Assembly: GCA_038259365.1 (NCBI GenBank)
Contig: JBBSOW010000094.1
Location: forward strand, 1-12,216
DNA: 12,216 nt
From: JBBSOW01 sp038259365
GTDB lineage: Bacteria; Actinomycetota; Actinomycetes; Propionibacteriales; Propionibacteriaceae
Direction: 5' to 3'
Numbering within the stretch: position 1 is the first letter of the stretch; every line of letters starts with the position of its first letter. The position numbers and the translations under genes were made by a program. The notes below the pieces were generated by a model that had not been told where the DNA came from, made no database searches, and saw only the letters and a program-made list of their open reading frames with translations. Shown here one piece after another: positions 1-6,225 of the stretch.

Positions 1-158
1 GCGGCACCTCGGTGCTCCTGGTGGAGCAGAACGCCCGCGCGGCGCTGCGGATCGCCGACCGCGCCTACGTGGTCGAGAACGGCGCGATCACCCTGGAAGG
101 CACGGCAGCCGAGCTGGCCAAGGACCCCCGCGTGGTGGACGCCTACCTGGGTTCGTGA
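1..158 (+). CDS. ABC transporter ATPase, LivF-type, C-terminal fragment
   Basis: This is the 3' end of a gene that begins left of the window. The reading frame starts at base 3 and gives 51 residues before a TGA stop. The visible part starts at the H-loop side of an ATP-binding cassette (VLLVEQNARAALRIADR), continues through the usual 'RAYVVENGAITLEG' strand, and ends in 'VVDAYLGS'. In the family, VEQN replacing the usual TH at the H-loop and a short tail ending in AYLG are typical of LivF, the second ATPase of branched-chain amino-acid/amide importers. The Walker motifs lie outside the window. It probably closes a liv operon running in from the left and has no evident link to the minus-strand genes. 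Family assignment is firm; substrate is unknown. Confidence 0.85.
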   Translation, partial: GTSVLLVEQNARAALRIADRAYVVENGAITLEGTAAELAKDPRVVDAYLGS

Positions 159-240
159 TCTCGGTGTTCGCCCAAGAGTCGAGCCGAAGAGCACCCGCAC
201 TCGGACCGCATGATGCAATATTGCATGCTAACCTGCGACT
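159..240 (+). promoter_or_regulatory. vapBC promoter with 14-bp palindromic operator
   Basis: The 82 bases between the LivF stop and vapB hold a perfect palindrome, ATGCAATATTGCAT, at 213-226. Immediately downstream at 229-234 is TAACCT, which fits the actinobacterial -10 pattern TANNNT. Its distance puts the predicted transcription start at or next to the A of the vapB ATG at 241, so the mRNA would be leaderless; no Shine-Dalgarno sequence precedes the ATG. No good -35 box is visible around 206-211. VapB-VapC complexes typically autorepress by binding palindromes in their own promoter, so this is the likely operator. The palindrome is seen; its function and the leaderless start are inferred. 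Confidence 0.6.
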
Positions 241-486
241 ATGCCTAAGAACGTGCAGATTCGCGACCTCGACGATGGCGTGTACGCGGCGCTGGTTCGG
301 CGGGCAGCCGAAGAGGGGGTGAGCGTTCCGGAGCTGTTGCGCGGGGAGGCGACACGTCTGGCGACGCGGCCCTCGGTGGCGAGCTGGCTGTCCGGTACCG
401 CCCGACGGGTCTCCGAAGTCGATCGCGCCGAGATACTCAGCGCGATCGACGAACAGCGTGGGCCTTGGCCCGATGCTCGTCGTTGA
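241..486 (+). CDS. vapB: VapB-type antitoxin, ribbon-helix-helix
   Basis: An 81-residue protein. Residues 1-40 have the form of a ribbon-helix-helix/FitA-like DNA-binding domain: a short basic beta strand (KNVQIRDLDD) followed by two helices (VYAALVRRAAEEGVSVPELLRGEA). The C-terminal 40 residues, with SVASWL and a polar DRAEILSAIDEQRGP tail, would be the toxin-wrapping arm. The gene directly precedes and overlaps by 14 bases a PIN-domain toxin gene, the standard antitoxin-toxin order with coupled translation. In this family the antitoxin blocks the PIN active site and, with the toxin, represses the operon. The start at 241 is the only sensible ATG and lies 7 bases after the -10-like TAACCT. 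The family is clear from size, fold pattern and context; sub-family (VapB versus FitA/Phd-like) is less sure. Confidence 0.85.
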   Translation: MPKNVQIRDLDDGVYAALVRRAAEEGVSVPELLRGEATRLATRPSVASWLSGTARRVSEVDRAEILSAIDEQRGPWPDARR

Positions 487-868
487 CGCCTCGTGTCTGT
501 ACGAGGTGCTGATCGGATCGCCTCGCTCGAACGAGATCCGGCGACGCCTTGCCGCCGATCCGGATCAGGTCGCCCCCCACGTCATCGACGTGGAGGTCTT
601 CGGCGTCATCCGGCGAGACTTGTTCCGAGGGCGCCTGGACCAGACCCAGGCCTCGCTCGCCGTGGACGATCTGCTCGCCTGGCCAGCCGAGCGGTTCAGC
701 CACCGCTTCCTGCTCGGCCGGGCATGGGAACTGCGGGAAAACGTTCGCGGCTGGGACGCCATGTATGTCGCCCTGGCCGAGATCATGGGGGTTCCTCTGC
801 TCACCACGGATGCCCGACTTGCGCGAGCCGATGGTCCGCGATGCCGGATCGAGACCTTCGATGTCTGA
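473..868 (+). CDS. vapC: VapC-type PIN-domain ribonuclease toxin
   Basis: A 131-residue single PIN domain. From the ATG at 473 the acidic active-site residues are all present: D5 in MLVVDAS, E41 in DVEVFGVIRR, D95 in GWDAMYVALAE and D113 in LLTTDARLA. These would bind Mg2+/Mn2+ for RNA cleavage; VapC toxins cut tRNAs or rRNA, but the target cannot be read from sequence. I chose 473 rather than the in-frame GTG at 458 because MLVVDAS is the usual N-terminus of the family and 458 would add MGLGP before the first beta strand. The gene starts inside vapB, so translation is probably coupled; no strong ribosome-binding site is visible. The toxin looks intact. Its TGA stop is followed in the same frame by an open remnant of a VOC gene. 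Confidence 0.9.
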   Translation: MLVVDASCLYEVLIGSPRSNEIRRRLAADPDQVAPHVIDVEVFGVIRRDLFRGRLDQTQASLAVDDLLAWPAERFSHRFLLGRAWELRENVRGWDAMYVALAEIMGVPLLTTDARLARADGPRCRIETFDV

Positions 869-1162
869 CGCTTCACCCGCTCCCGCTTCGAGCTGGACCT
901 GGCGGAATTCGACCTGGGCTCGGCCCTGCCTGGGCCCGCGGTCCAAAGCCTCGGCCTCGAACACGTGACGGCTAGACACCGAGCCCGCATCACGATCTGG
1001 ACCGACGATGTGACTGCCGCGTACCGGCTTGCTCCGGATTCTGGGGCTACGGACAACCGAGGACCGCACCCCTTCCGCGAGGACCGGCTCCGGGTGACCT
1101 TCGTCGAAGACCCCGCCGGGCAACCCATCCGATTGGCTCAGCGCGTAACGGATGCCTCCTAG
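869..1162 (+). pseudogene. Glyoxalase/VOC-family gene remnant lacking its N-terminus
   Basis: From 869 to the TAG at 1160-1162 the frame is open and in phase with vapC, but has no ATG and no ribosome-binding site; the first possible start is a GTG at 965, which would encode 65 residues. The translation contains FELDLAEFDLG, then ITIWTDDVTAAYR, and near the end RLRVTFVEDPAGQPIRLAQR. The 'W-x-D-D-V-x-A-A-Y' helix start and the 'D-P-x-G-x-P-I-x-L' strand are hallmarks of the second half of glyoxalase/bleomycin-resistance (VOC) domains. The first half, about 40-50 residues, is missing and vapC stands in its place, suggesting that vapBC insertion or a deletion removed it. It could instead be a small expressed protein from 965. 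VOC homology is likely; broken status is inferred from the missing half and start. Confidence 0.65.
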
Positions 1163-1179
1163 GATTCTGGATCCGCCCA

Positions 1180-2709
1180 TCAGGGGAGACCGGACTTGCC
1201 CAAGGGGCGCTCGAGTCGTTCGTCTGCCACCATCTGCCGGACTTCGTCGGCTAACTGCCTGGCGTCGTAGACGATCCCGTCCTTGATCGTCCACTGGGGG
1301 GCCCCGACGACCAGTTCGTTTCCCTCCCCGTCGAAGCGAAGATGGCCAGCGGCGGACAGCACCTTGAGATTGGCCAGCGGATTCTCCGCCACGACGACGA
1401 CATCCGCCTTCTTGCCGATCTCCACCGAACCGATCTCGTCGTCGAGGCGCAGCAGTTCCGCACCGCTCAGCGTGGCGGCCCTGATCGACTCCAGCGGCGA
1501 CAGGCCCGCTTCGCACAACAGTTCCATCTCCTCGATCAGGCCGAAGCCAAAGGTGTTGTAGATGAACCCCGCGTCACTGCCGGCGCACACCCTCCCGCCG
1601 CGAGAATGAAAATCACCGACGAACGACATCCAGAGCCGGTAGTTCTCTCGCCATGCGACCTCCTGCACGCTGCCCCAGTTGGTGAAGAACGAGCCGTGGT
1701 GGCCAAGTCCCGGGGTGAAGAAGTGCCGCAGCCGCCGGCTCGTGAACTCTTGGTGGTAACGCCTGCCGCGGGCGTGTTCCAGATCTCGGGCGGCCAAGTG
1801 GGCCACAAAGGTGGGAACCAGCGTGCTGCCGAGACCCACCAGTTCGTCCAACAACTCACACCACCGTTTCGACCCCGGGTGGGCGGCCTGAGCCCAGGAC
1901 CGCCCGAGCTGAGCGAACCGGTCGTGTTCGTCGTGGTAGTTATAGCTCGGCGGGAACTCCTGGATCCGACCGCTGGTGAGCATCGCCTCCGCTAATCCGT
2001 AGCCGTGCTCGACGCTGCCCATTCCCCAGCCCGCGGTGGTGAGCGCGTTGACGCGGGCGACGTCGGTCTGCGCGTGGTGGCACATGCTGAGCAGGCCCAC
2101 GCGCTCGGCCTCTGCCAAGGCCCAGCGCATGGGGTCGGGTCGCGTACCGAAGAACTTGATCCCCGTGGCCCCCCGGTCCGCCACCCCCTGTACCCACTCG
2201 ATGACTGCCTTGTGAGTGTGTGGGGTTTCGGGTGCGCCCTGCCCGAACACGACGTAGGGGACTATCCGCGGAGCCGTGATCTGATGCTTCGCACTCCTGG
2301 CCGCCTCGGAGACGACGAAGTCGAGACCCAGCCCCAACGCGCCGGCCTCCCGGACTGTGGTGATGCCGCACGCCAACCAGAGCTTGAAGGGGTATTGGGC
2401 AGAAGCGACCTGGGCCGAGTGGCCGATGTGGGCGTGCGCGTCGATCAATCCCGGGAGTACGAAACTGCCGTGCAGGTCCAACTCGTCGGTGACCTGCGGC
2501 GACGCGCCCTGGTTCGTCAGGGCCTCGGCGTCGGTGAGCTCGTCGAGCGCCGAGGTGATGGCGACGATTCGATCGCCCCGGATGCGAATGCTCGCGGGGC
2601 CGTAGGGTGGGGCGCCGGTGCCGTCGATCACGGTGGCGTTGTGCAGCAGAAGGTCCCCCGAGGGCCTCAGGCCCCGCGTGTCTTCCGGGGCCGCGGTGAT
2701 GGAACCCAC
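1180..2709 (-). CDS. Amidohydrolase-superfamily metal-dependent hydrolase, prolidase-like
   Basis: A 509-residue protein with the full amidohydrolase pattern. An N-terminal beta-sandwich part (residues 20-87, DLLLHNATVIDGTG) leads to the barrel: HxH at H92/H94 (LIDAHAHIG), the probable carbamylated lysine K185 (GIKFFG), metal histidines around H211/H212 and H235 (EHGYG), and the catalytic D379 (GSDAG). The C-terminal GSVEIGKKADVVV closes the sandwich. No signal peptide, so cytoplasmic. This group includes imidazolonepropionase-like enzymes and binuclear-metal Xaa-Pro dipeptidases; substrate cannot be settled here. Context beside a peptide importer, a DUF885 protein and a proline-racemase-family gene makes a dipeptidase or N-acyl-amino-acid hydrolase role attractive (inference). 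The start is a GTG 2 bases after the DUF885 stop with no clear ribosome-binding site, so translation is probably by re-initiation; upstream in-frame starts would lie inside DUF885. Confidence 0.85.
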   Translation of the reverse strand: MGSITAAPEDTRGLRPSGDLLLHNATVIDGTGAPPYGPASIRIRGDRIVAITSALDELTDAEALTNQGASPQVTDELDLHGSFVLPGLIDAHAHIGHSAQVASAQYPFKLWLACGITTVREAGALGLGLDFVVSEAARSAKHQITAPRIVPYVVFGQGAPETPHTHKAVIEWVQGVADRGATGIKFFGTRPDPMRWALAEAERVGLLSMCHHAQTDVARVNALTTAGWGMGSVEHGYGLAEAMLTSGRIQEFPPSYNYHDEHDRFAQLGRSWAQAAHPGSKRWCELLDELVGLGSTLVPTFVAHLAARDLEHARGRRYHQEFTSRRLRHFFTPGLGHHGSFFTNWGSVQEVAWRENYRLWMSFVGDFHSRGGRVCAGSDAGFIYNTFGFGLIEEMELLCEAGLSPLESIRAATLSGAELLRLDDEIGSVEIGKKADVVVVAENPLANLKVLSAAGHLRFDGEGNELVVGAPQWTIKDGIVYDARQLADEVRQMVADERLERPLGKSGLP

Positions 2710-2711
2710 GA

Positions 2712-4385
2712 TTAATTGCTGGAGTCGGCGAAGGGGGAGTGTCCGCCATCGGCGATGAAGGCATCGACTTCGCGGTCGAGGACGTCGAGGGGGACGCTGC
2801 CGAGGGACAGCACCAAGTCGTGAAAGTTCCGGAGCGAGAAGCCGGCTCCCAGCTTGCGCTCCGCGCGGGCGCGCACCGCCATGATCTTGAGCATCCCGAG
2901 GTAGTAGGAGGTCGCCTGCCCTGGCCAGGCGATGTACCGGTCGATCTCGGTCACGATCTCGTGCTCGCTGATCGCGGTGTGCTTGCGGAGGAAGCCTTGA
3001 GCCCGCTCCCGCGACCATCCCATGGCGTGGATTCCCGGATCGACGACCAACCGGACCGCGCGCCACATCTGGAAGCTGAGCATGCCCATAATCTCGAAGG
3101 GGGTTTCGTACATCCCCATCTCCACACCGAGGCGCTCGGTATACAACCCCCACCCCTCTCCATAGCTGGAGAGGTAGGTCTTGCGCCGAAAGGCGGGATG
3201 TTGGGTCATCTCGAGGGCGAAGGGGATCTGGAACGCGTGCCCCGGGGCCCCCTCGTGCAGGGTTAGCGCCGGCAACGAATACAGCGGTCGACCGGGGAGG
3301 TTATAGGTATTCAGCACGTACTGGTGTGGCCCCCCACGACCGAACGTGTAGAACGGTGCCAGATCCGGCTCGGGTTCCTCGATCCCGAATCGCATCCGGG
3401 GCAGGCGGCCGAAGTAGTGGTGCGCGATGCCGTCGAACAACTTGGCGTGCCAGGCCGCCTCGCGCAGTAGGCCCCGCGGGGTGGTCTCGTAGAACTGCGG
3501 ATCGTGACGCATGAATTCGAGCATCGACTCGACGTCGTCGCCGAATCCGGCCTCGTTGGCGGTGCTGCGCATCTCGGTCCGGATGTTGTCCACCGCCTCG
3601 AGGCCCGTTTCATGAATCTCCCGCGGGGTAAGATCGGTGGTCGTGTACTCGCGGAGTTGGGCCCGGTAGAAGGCTTCGCCGTCGGGCTGGCTCGATATAT
3701 CGATCCGCTCCGGGAGAGATGGGAAGTACTCGGTCGTGAGGAATTCCAAGAGTTCGGCGAAGGCGGGTTGGACGACCGCGGAGATGGTCTGCCTCGCGCG
3801 CTCGCGTAGGCGATCTTTTGAACCGTTGCCCAGATTGCCAGCCATCGCCTCGAAGGGCTTCCAGAAGGCGATCGCATCGACCGTGGTTGCCTCGGCCACC
3901 GAGCGCACCTGGGCTTCCCGGCCTATCATTGAAACGCGGGGCGGCGCGAACCCACGCGCGGCGCCGGAGCGCATGTTAGCCGTGTTCTGAGCGAAGTAGG
4001 ACGGTATCTGTTGCAGCTGCTCCAGGTAGGATTCGGCCTCGTCCTCGTCGCTCAGCACTCGTCGCGTGTCATCGAGGAGGCCACCCCAGAACGACGTGTC
4101 CGCGTTGGCGGGGCGCTCGTAGAGTTTGAATCGTTGTTGGGCTGTCAGGGTGTCGATCTGTTCTCGATACACCGCATGATTAGTCAGTTCCACGGCCGAA
4201 AGCTCGGTGGTGTCCAGCTGATCGAGTTGACCGCCCACAAGTTCCCAGCGCCGCAGCCGCTCCTGCTCCCGATCGACGCTACGCTCGGGCAACGTCGGCT
4301 GGACCGGATCTTCCAGGGCCGAAAAGGACTGGTCGCCCAGATCGGCCATCCGCCAGGCCCATTCCTCGGAGTAGATCTGCTGCAA
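2712..4385 (-). CDS. DUF885-family metallopeptidase-like protein
   Basis: A 557-residue protein, about the usual length for DUF885. The metal-binding motif HEGAPGH (H377, E378, H383; the family's HExxPGH) is followed by E410 and E417 in SYGEGWGLYTERLG, candidates for the third metal ligand. Other family landmarks are TPREIHETGLEAVDNIRTEM (about 253-272), YGEGW, and the WPGQATSYYLGMLKI helix (about 487-501). No signal peptide is seen, so it is probably cytoplasmic and acts on imported peptides; the true substrates of this family are poorly defined. It follows dppF and precedes the amidohydrolase by 2 bases. The start is uncertain: the only canonical one is the TTG used here, but it lacks a ribosome-binding site, leaves no residues before the conserved helix (QQIYSEEWAWRMADLG), and the frame stays open through INNSPTSTDSAHGPADQR back to a good AAGGAG. 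The protein may really begin near 4439. Confidence 0.85.
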   Translation of the reverse strand: MQQIYSEEWAWRMADLGDQSFSALEDPVQPTLPERSVDREQERLRRWELVGGQLDQLDTTELSAVELTNHAVYREQIDTLTAQQRFKLYERPANADTSFWGGLLDDTRRVLSDEDEAESYLEQLQQIPSYFAQNTANMRSGAARGFAPPRVSMIGREAQVRSVAEATTVDAIAFWKPFEAMAGNLGNGSKDRLRERARQTISAVVQPAFAELLEFLTTEYFPSLPERIDISSQPDGEAFYRAQLREYTTTDLTPREIHETGLEAVDNIRTEMRSTANEAGFGDDVESMLEFMRHDPQFYETTPRGLLREAAWHAKLFDGIAHHYFGRLPRMRFGIEEPEPDLAPFYTFGRGGPHQYVLNTYNLPGRPLYSLPALTLHEGAPGHAFQIPFALEMTQHPAFRRKTYLSSYGEGWGLYTERLGVEMGMYETPFEIMGMLSFQMWRAVRLVVDPGIHAMGWSRERAQGFLRKHTAISEHEIVTEIDRYIAWPGQATSYYLGMLKIMAVRARAERKLGAGFSLRNFHDLVLSLGSVPLDVLDREVDAFIADGGHSPFADSSN

Positions 4386-4471
4386 TCGTTGGTCGGCTGG
4401 CCCGTGCGCCGAGTCAGTGCTGGTCGGTGAGTTATTGATAACGGTGTCTTCTCCTTCGGATAGGAACGGGG
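4386..4471 (-). promoter_or_regulatory. dppF-DUF885 spacer: strong RBS and AT-rich inverted repeat without canonical start
   Basis: The 86 bases between the dppF stop and the TTG assigned to DUF885 hold, on the minus strand, a strong Shine-Dalgarno AAGGAG at 4456-4451. Eight bases beyond it is GTT (4442-4440) and eleven beyond it ATC (4439-4437), both in frame with DUF885, but no ATG, GTG or TTG. The same spot carries the inverted repeat GTTAT-TG-ATAAC (4431-4442), conspicuous in such GC-rich DNA. Either translation starts at a non-canonical codon, or a start codon was lost (GTG to GTT is one base), or the repeat is a regulatory element. The sequence is directly visible; the interpretation is open. 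Confidence 0.5.
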
Positions 4472-5344
4472 CTAGTGGTTGAGGTGGTTGCCCTGTGCGC
4501 TCGTGGAGTCGTCATGCCCGTCGAGGCGCAACTTTGGCACGGCGGCCAGCAGACTTCGGGTGTATTCGTCCTCGGGGTGATCGAAGATCCGGCGATCCCC
4601 GACCTCGATCAGTTGCCCGGCCCGCATGACCCCCACGCGATGGGCCAGCTGGCGGACCACCGCCAAATCGTGAGTGATGAACATGTAGCTGAACGCCTGC
4701 TCGCGCTGCAAGTCCTTCAACAAGTCGATGACCTGGGCCTGCACTGAGACGTCGAGGGCCGAGACGGCCTCATCGCAAATGATGACCTTAGGTCCGATCG
4801 CAATGGCCCGAGCGATACCGATCCGCTGAGCCTGCCCTCCCGAGAACTGTGCCGGATAGCGTTTCGAGTGGTCCGGATTGAGGCCCACCCGCTCCATCAG
4901 CCCTTTGACGAAGCTCGAGATGCCCTCGCTCGGCAGCGGCAGACGCTGGTAGCGCAACGGCGCCGAGACGATCTCCTCGACGTTGTGCCGGGGGTTCAGC
5001 GAGGAGTACGGATCCTGGAAGATGACCTGTACCGTGCGGCGGACCTTGCGCAGCGCCTTGGCGTTGGCCGCGGTGACGTCCGCGCCATCGACCTCGATCC
5101 GACCGGACGTCGGCTTCAGCAGCTTGGCAACGATCCGCGCGGTCGTCGACTTGCCGCAGCCGGACTCCCCGACGATCGCCAGGGTCTCCGCCGGCGCAAT
5201 CTCGAAGCTGATCTCGTCGATGACCTTGAGCGTCTTGGTCGCGCTACTGAAGGGGCCGCCCGCTCGCACCACGAATTCTTTGCAGATATCGGTCACTCGC
5301 AGGACGGGCTCGACAGCTGGTGGCGGCGTCTCGGCGTTACTCAC
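4472..5344 (-). CDS. dppF: Peptide ABC importer ATPase, DppF/OppF-type
   Basis: A 290-residue cytoplasmic ATPase, one of two that energise the importer. Visible motifs are Walker A GESGCGKS (59-66), the Q-loop IFQDPYSSLNPR (108-119), signature FSGGQAQR (167-174), Walker B VIICDEA (187-193) and the H-loop H225 in FITHDLAVV. SGCGKST and the DPYSSLNPR Q-loop are characteristic of OppF/DppF. After EYTRSLLAAVPKL (261-272) only an acidic/polar tail of about 18 residues remains, so the cysteine-containing C-terminal extension common in this family is absent. Walker B has DEA where DEP is more usual, though DEA or DES occurs in many OppF proteins. The start is a GTG overlapping the dppD stop (GTGA, 5341-5344), with GAAGGG a few bases upstream as ribosome-binding site. 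Confidence 0.93.
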   Translation of the reverse strand: MSNAETPPPAVEPVLRVTDICKEFVVRAGGPFSSATKTLKVIDEISFEIAPAETLAIVGESGCGKSTTARIVAKLLKPTSGRIEVDGADVTAANAKALRKVRRTVQVIFQDPYSSLNPRHNVEEIVSAPLRYQRLPLPSEGISSFVKGLMERVGLNPDHSKRYPAQFSGGQAQRIGIARAIAIGPKVIICDEAVSALDVSVQAQVIDLLKDLQREQAFSYMFITHDLAVVRQLAHRVGVMRAGQLIEVGDRRIFDHPEDEYTRSLLAAVPKLRLDGHDDSTSAQGNHLNH

Positions 5345-6225
5345 GGCGTGCCCTTCGAACTATTCACGGATTCCGACGCATCGCCCACCCGGCTACGGAT
5401 CACCGCCGGATCCAGGAGGTCAGTGATGTTGTCGTCGACCTTCGGGGTGGCTCCCAACAACATCTTGGTGTAGGCACTCTGCGGTCGAGCAAAGACCTCG
5501 CGTACCGGCCCGGATTCCTCTTCTTTTCCCGCCCGCATCACCAGCACGTCGTCGGCTACCTGACTTACTACCGCCAAATCGTGGGTGATGAACAGCATCC
5601 CCATCCCGGTCTCCTGCTGGAGCGACGCCAGAAGTTCCAAGATCTGGCTCTGGACGGTCACGTCGAGCGCCGTCGTCGGCTCGTCGGCGATGATCAAGTC
5701 CGGTTCACAGCACAGCGCCATCGCGATCATGATGCGTTGCCGCATGCCGCCGGAGAACTGGTGCGGATAGTGCTCGACCCGATTGGCGGCGTCGACGATG
5801 TGGACCCGCTCCATCGCTTCGATCACCGTGTTTCGCGCCTGCCGCAGCGTCCCTCCCCGGTGCGCGACGAAAGCCTCCCCGATCTGCTTACCGACGGTGT
5901 AAAAGGGATTCAGCGAGGACAGCGGATCCTGGAAGATCATCGCGATCTTGTCTCCCCGAAGGGTCCGCAGGTCCTTGTCCGCAAGACCCAACAGTTCACG
6001 TCCCGCGAACCGTACCGAGCCTTCCACCGACGCGTGAGTGGGTAATAGTCCCATGATGGCCAAGGACGTGACCGACTTGCCGGAGCCCGATTCTCCGACG
6101 AGCCCGACCGTCTTGCCCTTGCGAATGACCAGGTTGTTGTCGTGCACGACGACCTGACGTTGGGGCCCTTTGCCCATTGAGACCCGAAGGTGTTCAACCG
6201 CCAGCAGAGGCTCCTCGCCGCTCAT
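5341..6225 (-). CDS. dppD: Peptide ABC importer ATPase, DppD/OppD-type
   Basis: A 294-residue ATPase, partner of the DppF-like protein. Motifs: Walker A GESGSGKS (44-51), Q-loop IFQDPLSSLNPFYTVGKQI (97-115), signature FSGGMRQR (157-164), Walker B LIIADEP (177-183) followed by TTALDVT, and H215 in FITHDLAVV. The SGSGKSV Walker A and the PFYTVGKQI segment place it with DppD/OppD. After AYTKMLLGATPKV (251-263) the tail has no cysteines, so the C-terminal Cys-rich motif of classic OppD/DppD is lacking here too. I chose the ATG at 6225 because it overlaps the upstream permease stop in an ATGA (6222-6225) and is directly followed by the first beta strand LLAVEHLRV; longer in-frame extensions run through the permease gene and are shadows. 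Confidence 0.93.
   Translation of the reverse strand: MSGEEPLLAVEHLRVSMGKGPQRQVVVHDNNLVIRKGKTVGLVGESGSGKSVTSLAIMGLLPTHASVEGSVRFAGRELLGLADKDLRTLRGDKIAMIFQDPLSSLNPFYTVGKQIGEAFVAHRGGTLRQARNTVIEAMERVHIVDAANRVEHYPHQFSGGMRQRIMIAMALCCEPDLIIADEPTTALDVTVQSQILELLASLQQETGMGMLFITHDLAVVSQVADDVLVMRAGKEEESGPVREVFARPQSAYTKMLLGATPKVDDNITDLLDPAVIRSRVGDASESVNSSKGTP

Noticed and set aside
458..472. GTG start for vapC
   Set aside because: It adds MGLGP before the canonical MLVVDAS start of the PIN domain; the ATG at 473 fits the family better.
1163..1179. Terminator between the convergent VOC remnant and amidohydrolase
   Set aside because: Only 17 bases, and I see no stem-loop with a T-run; no terminator can be supported.
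437..1516. 359-residue minus-strand open frame
   Set aside because: It lies antisense to vapC and the VOC remnant and overlaps the amidohydrolase end; Arg/Gly-rich composition without domains marks it as a shadow of GC-rich coding DNA.
2710..3153. 148-residue N-terminal extension of the amidohydrolase
   Set aside because: It runs inside DUF885 in another frame, is Arg/Pro-rich, and the amidohydrolase family starts at DLLLHNATVIDGTG just after the GTG at 2709.
4660..5600. Repeated sequence between dppD and dppF (for example around the FITHDLAVV codons)
   Set aside because: This is homology between two ABC ATPases at conserved motifs, not a recent DNA repeat.
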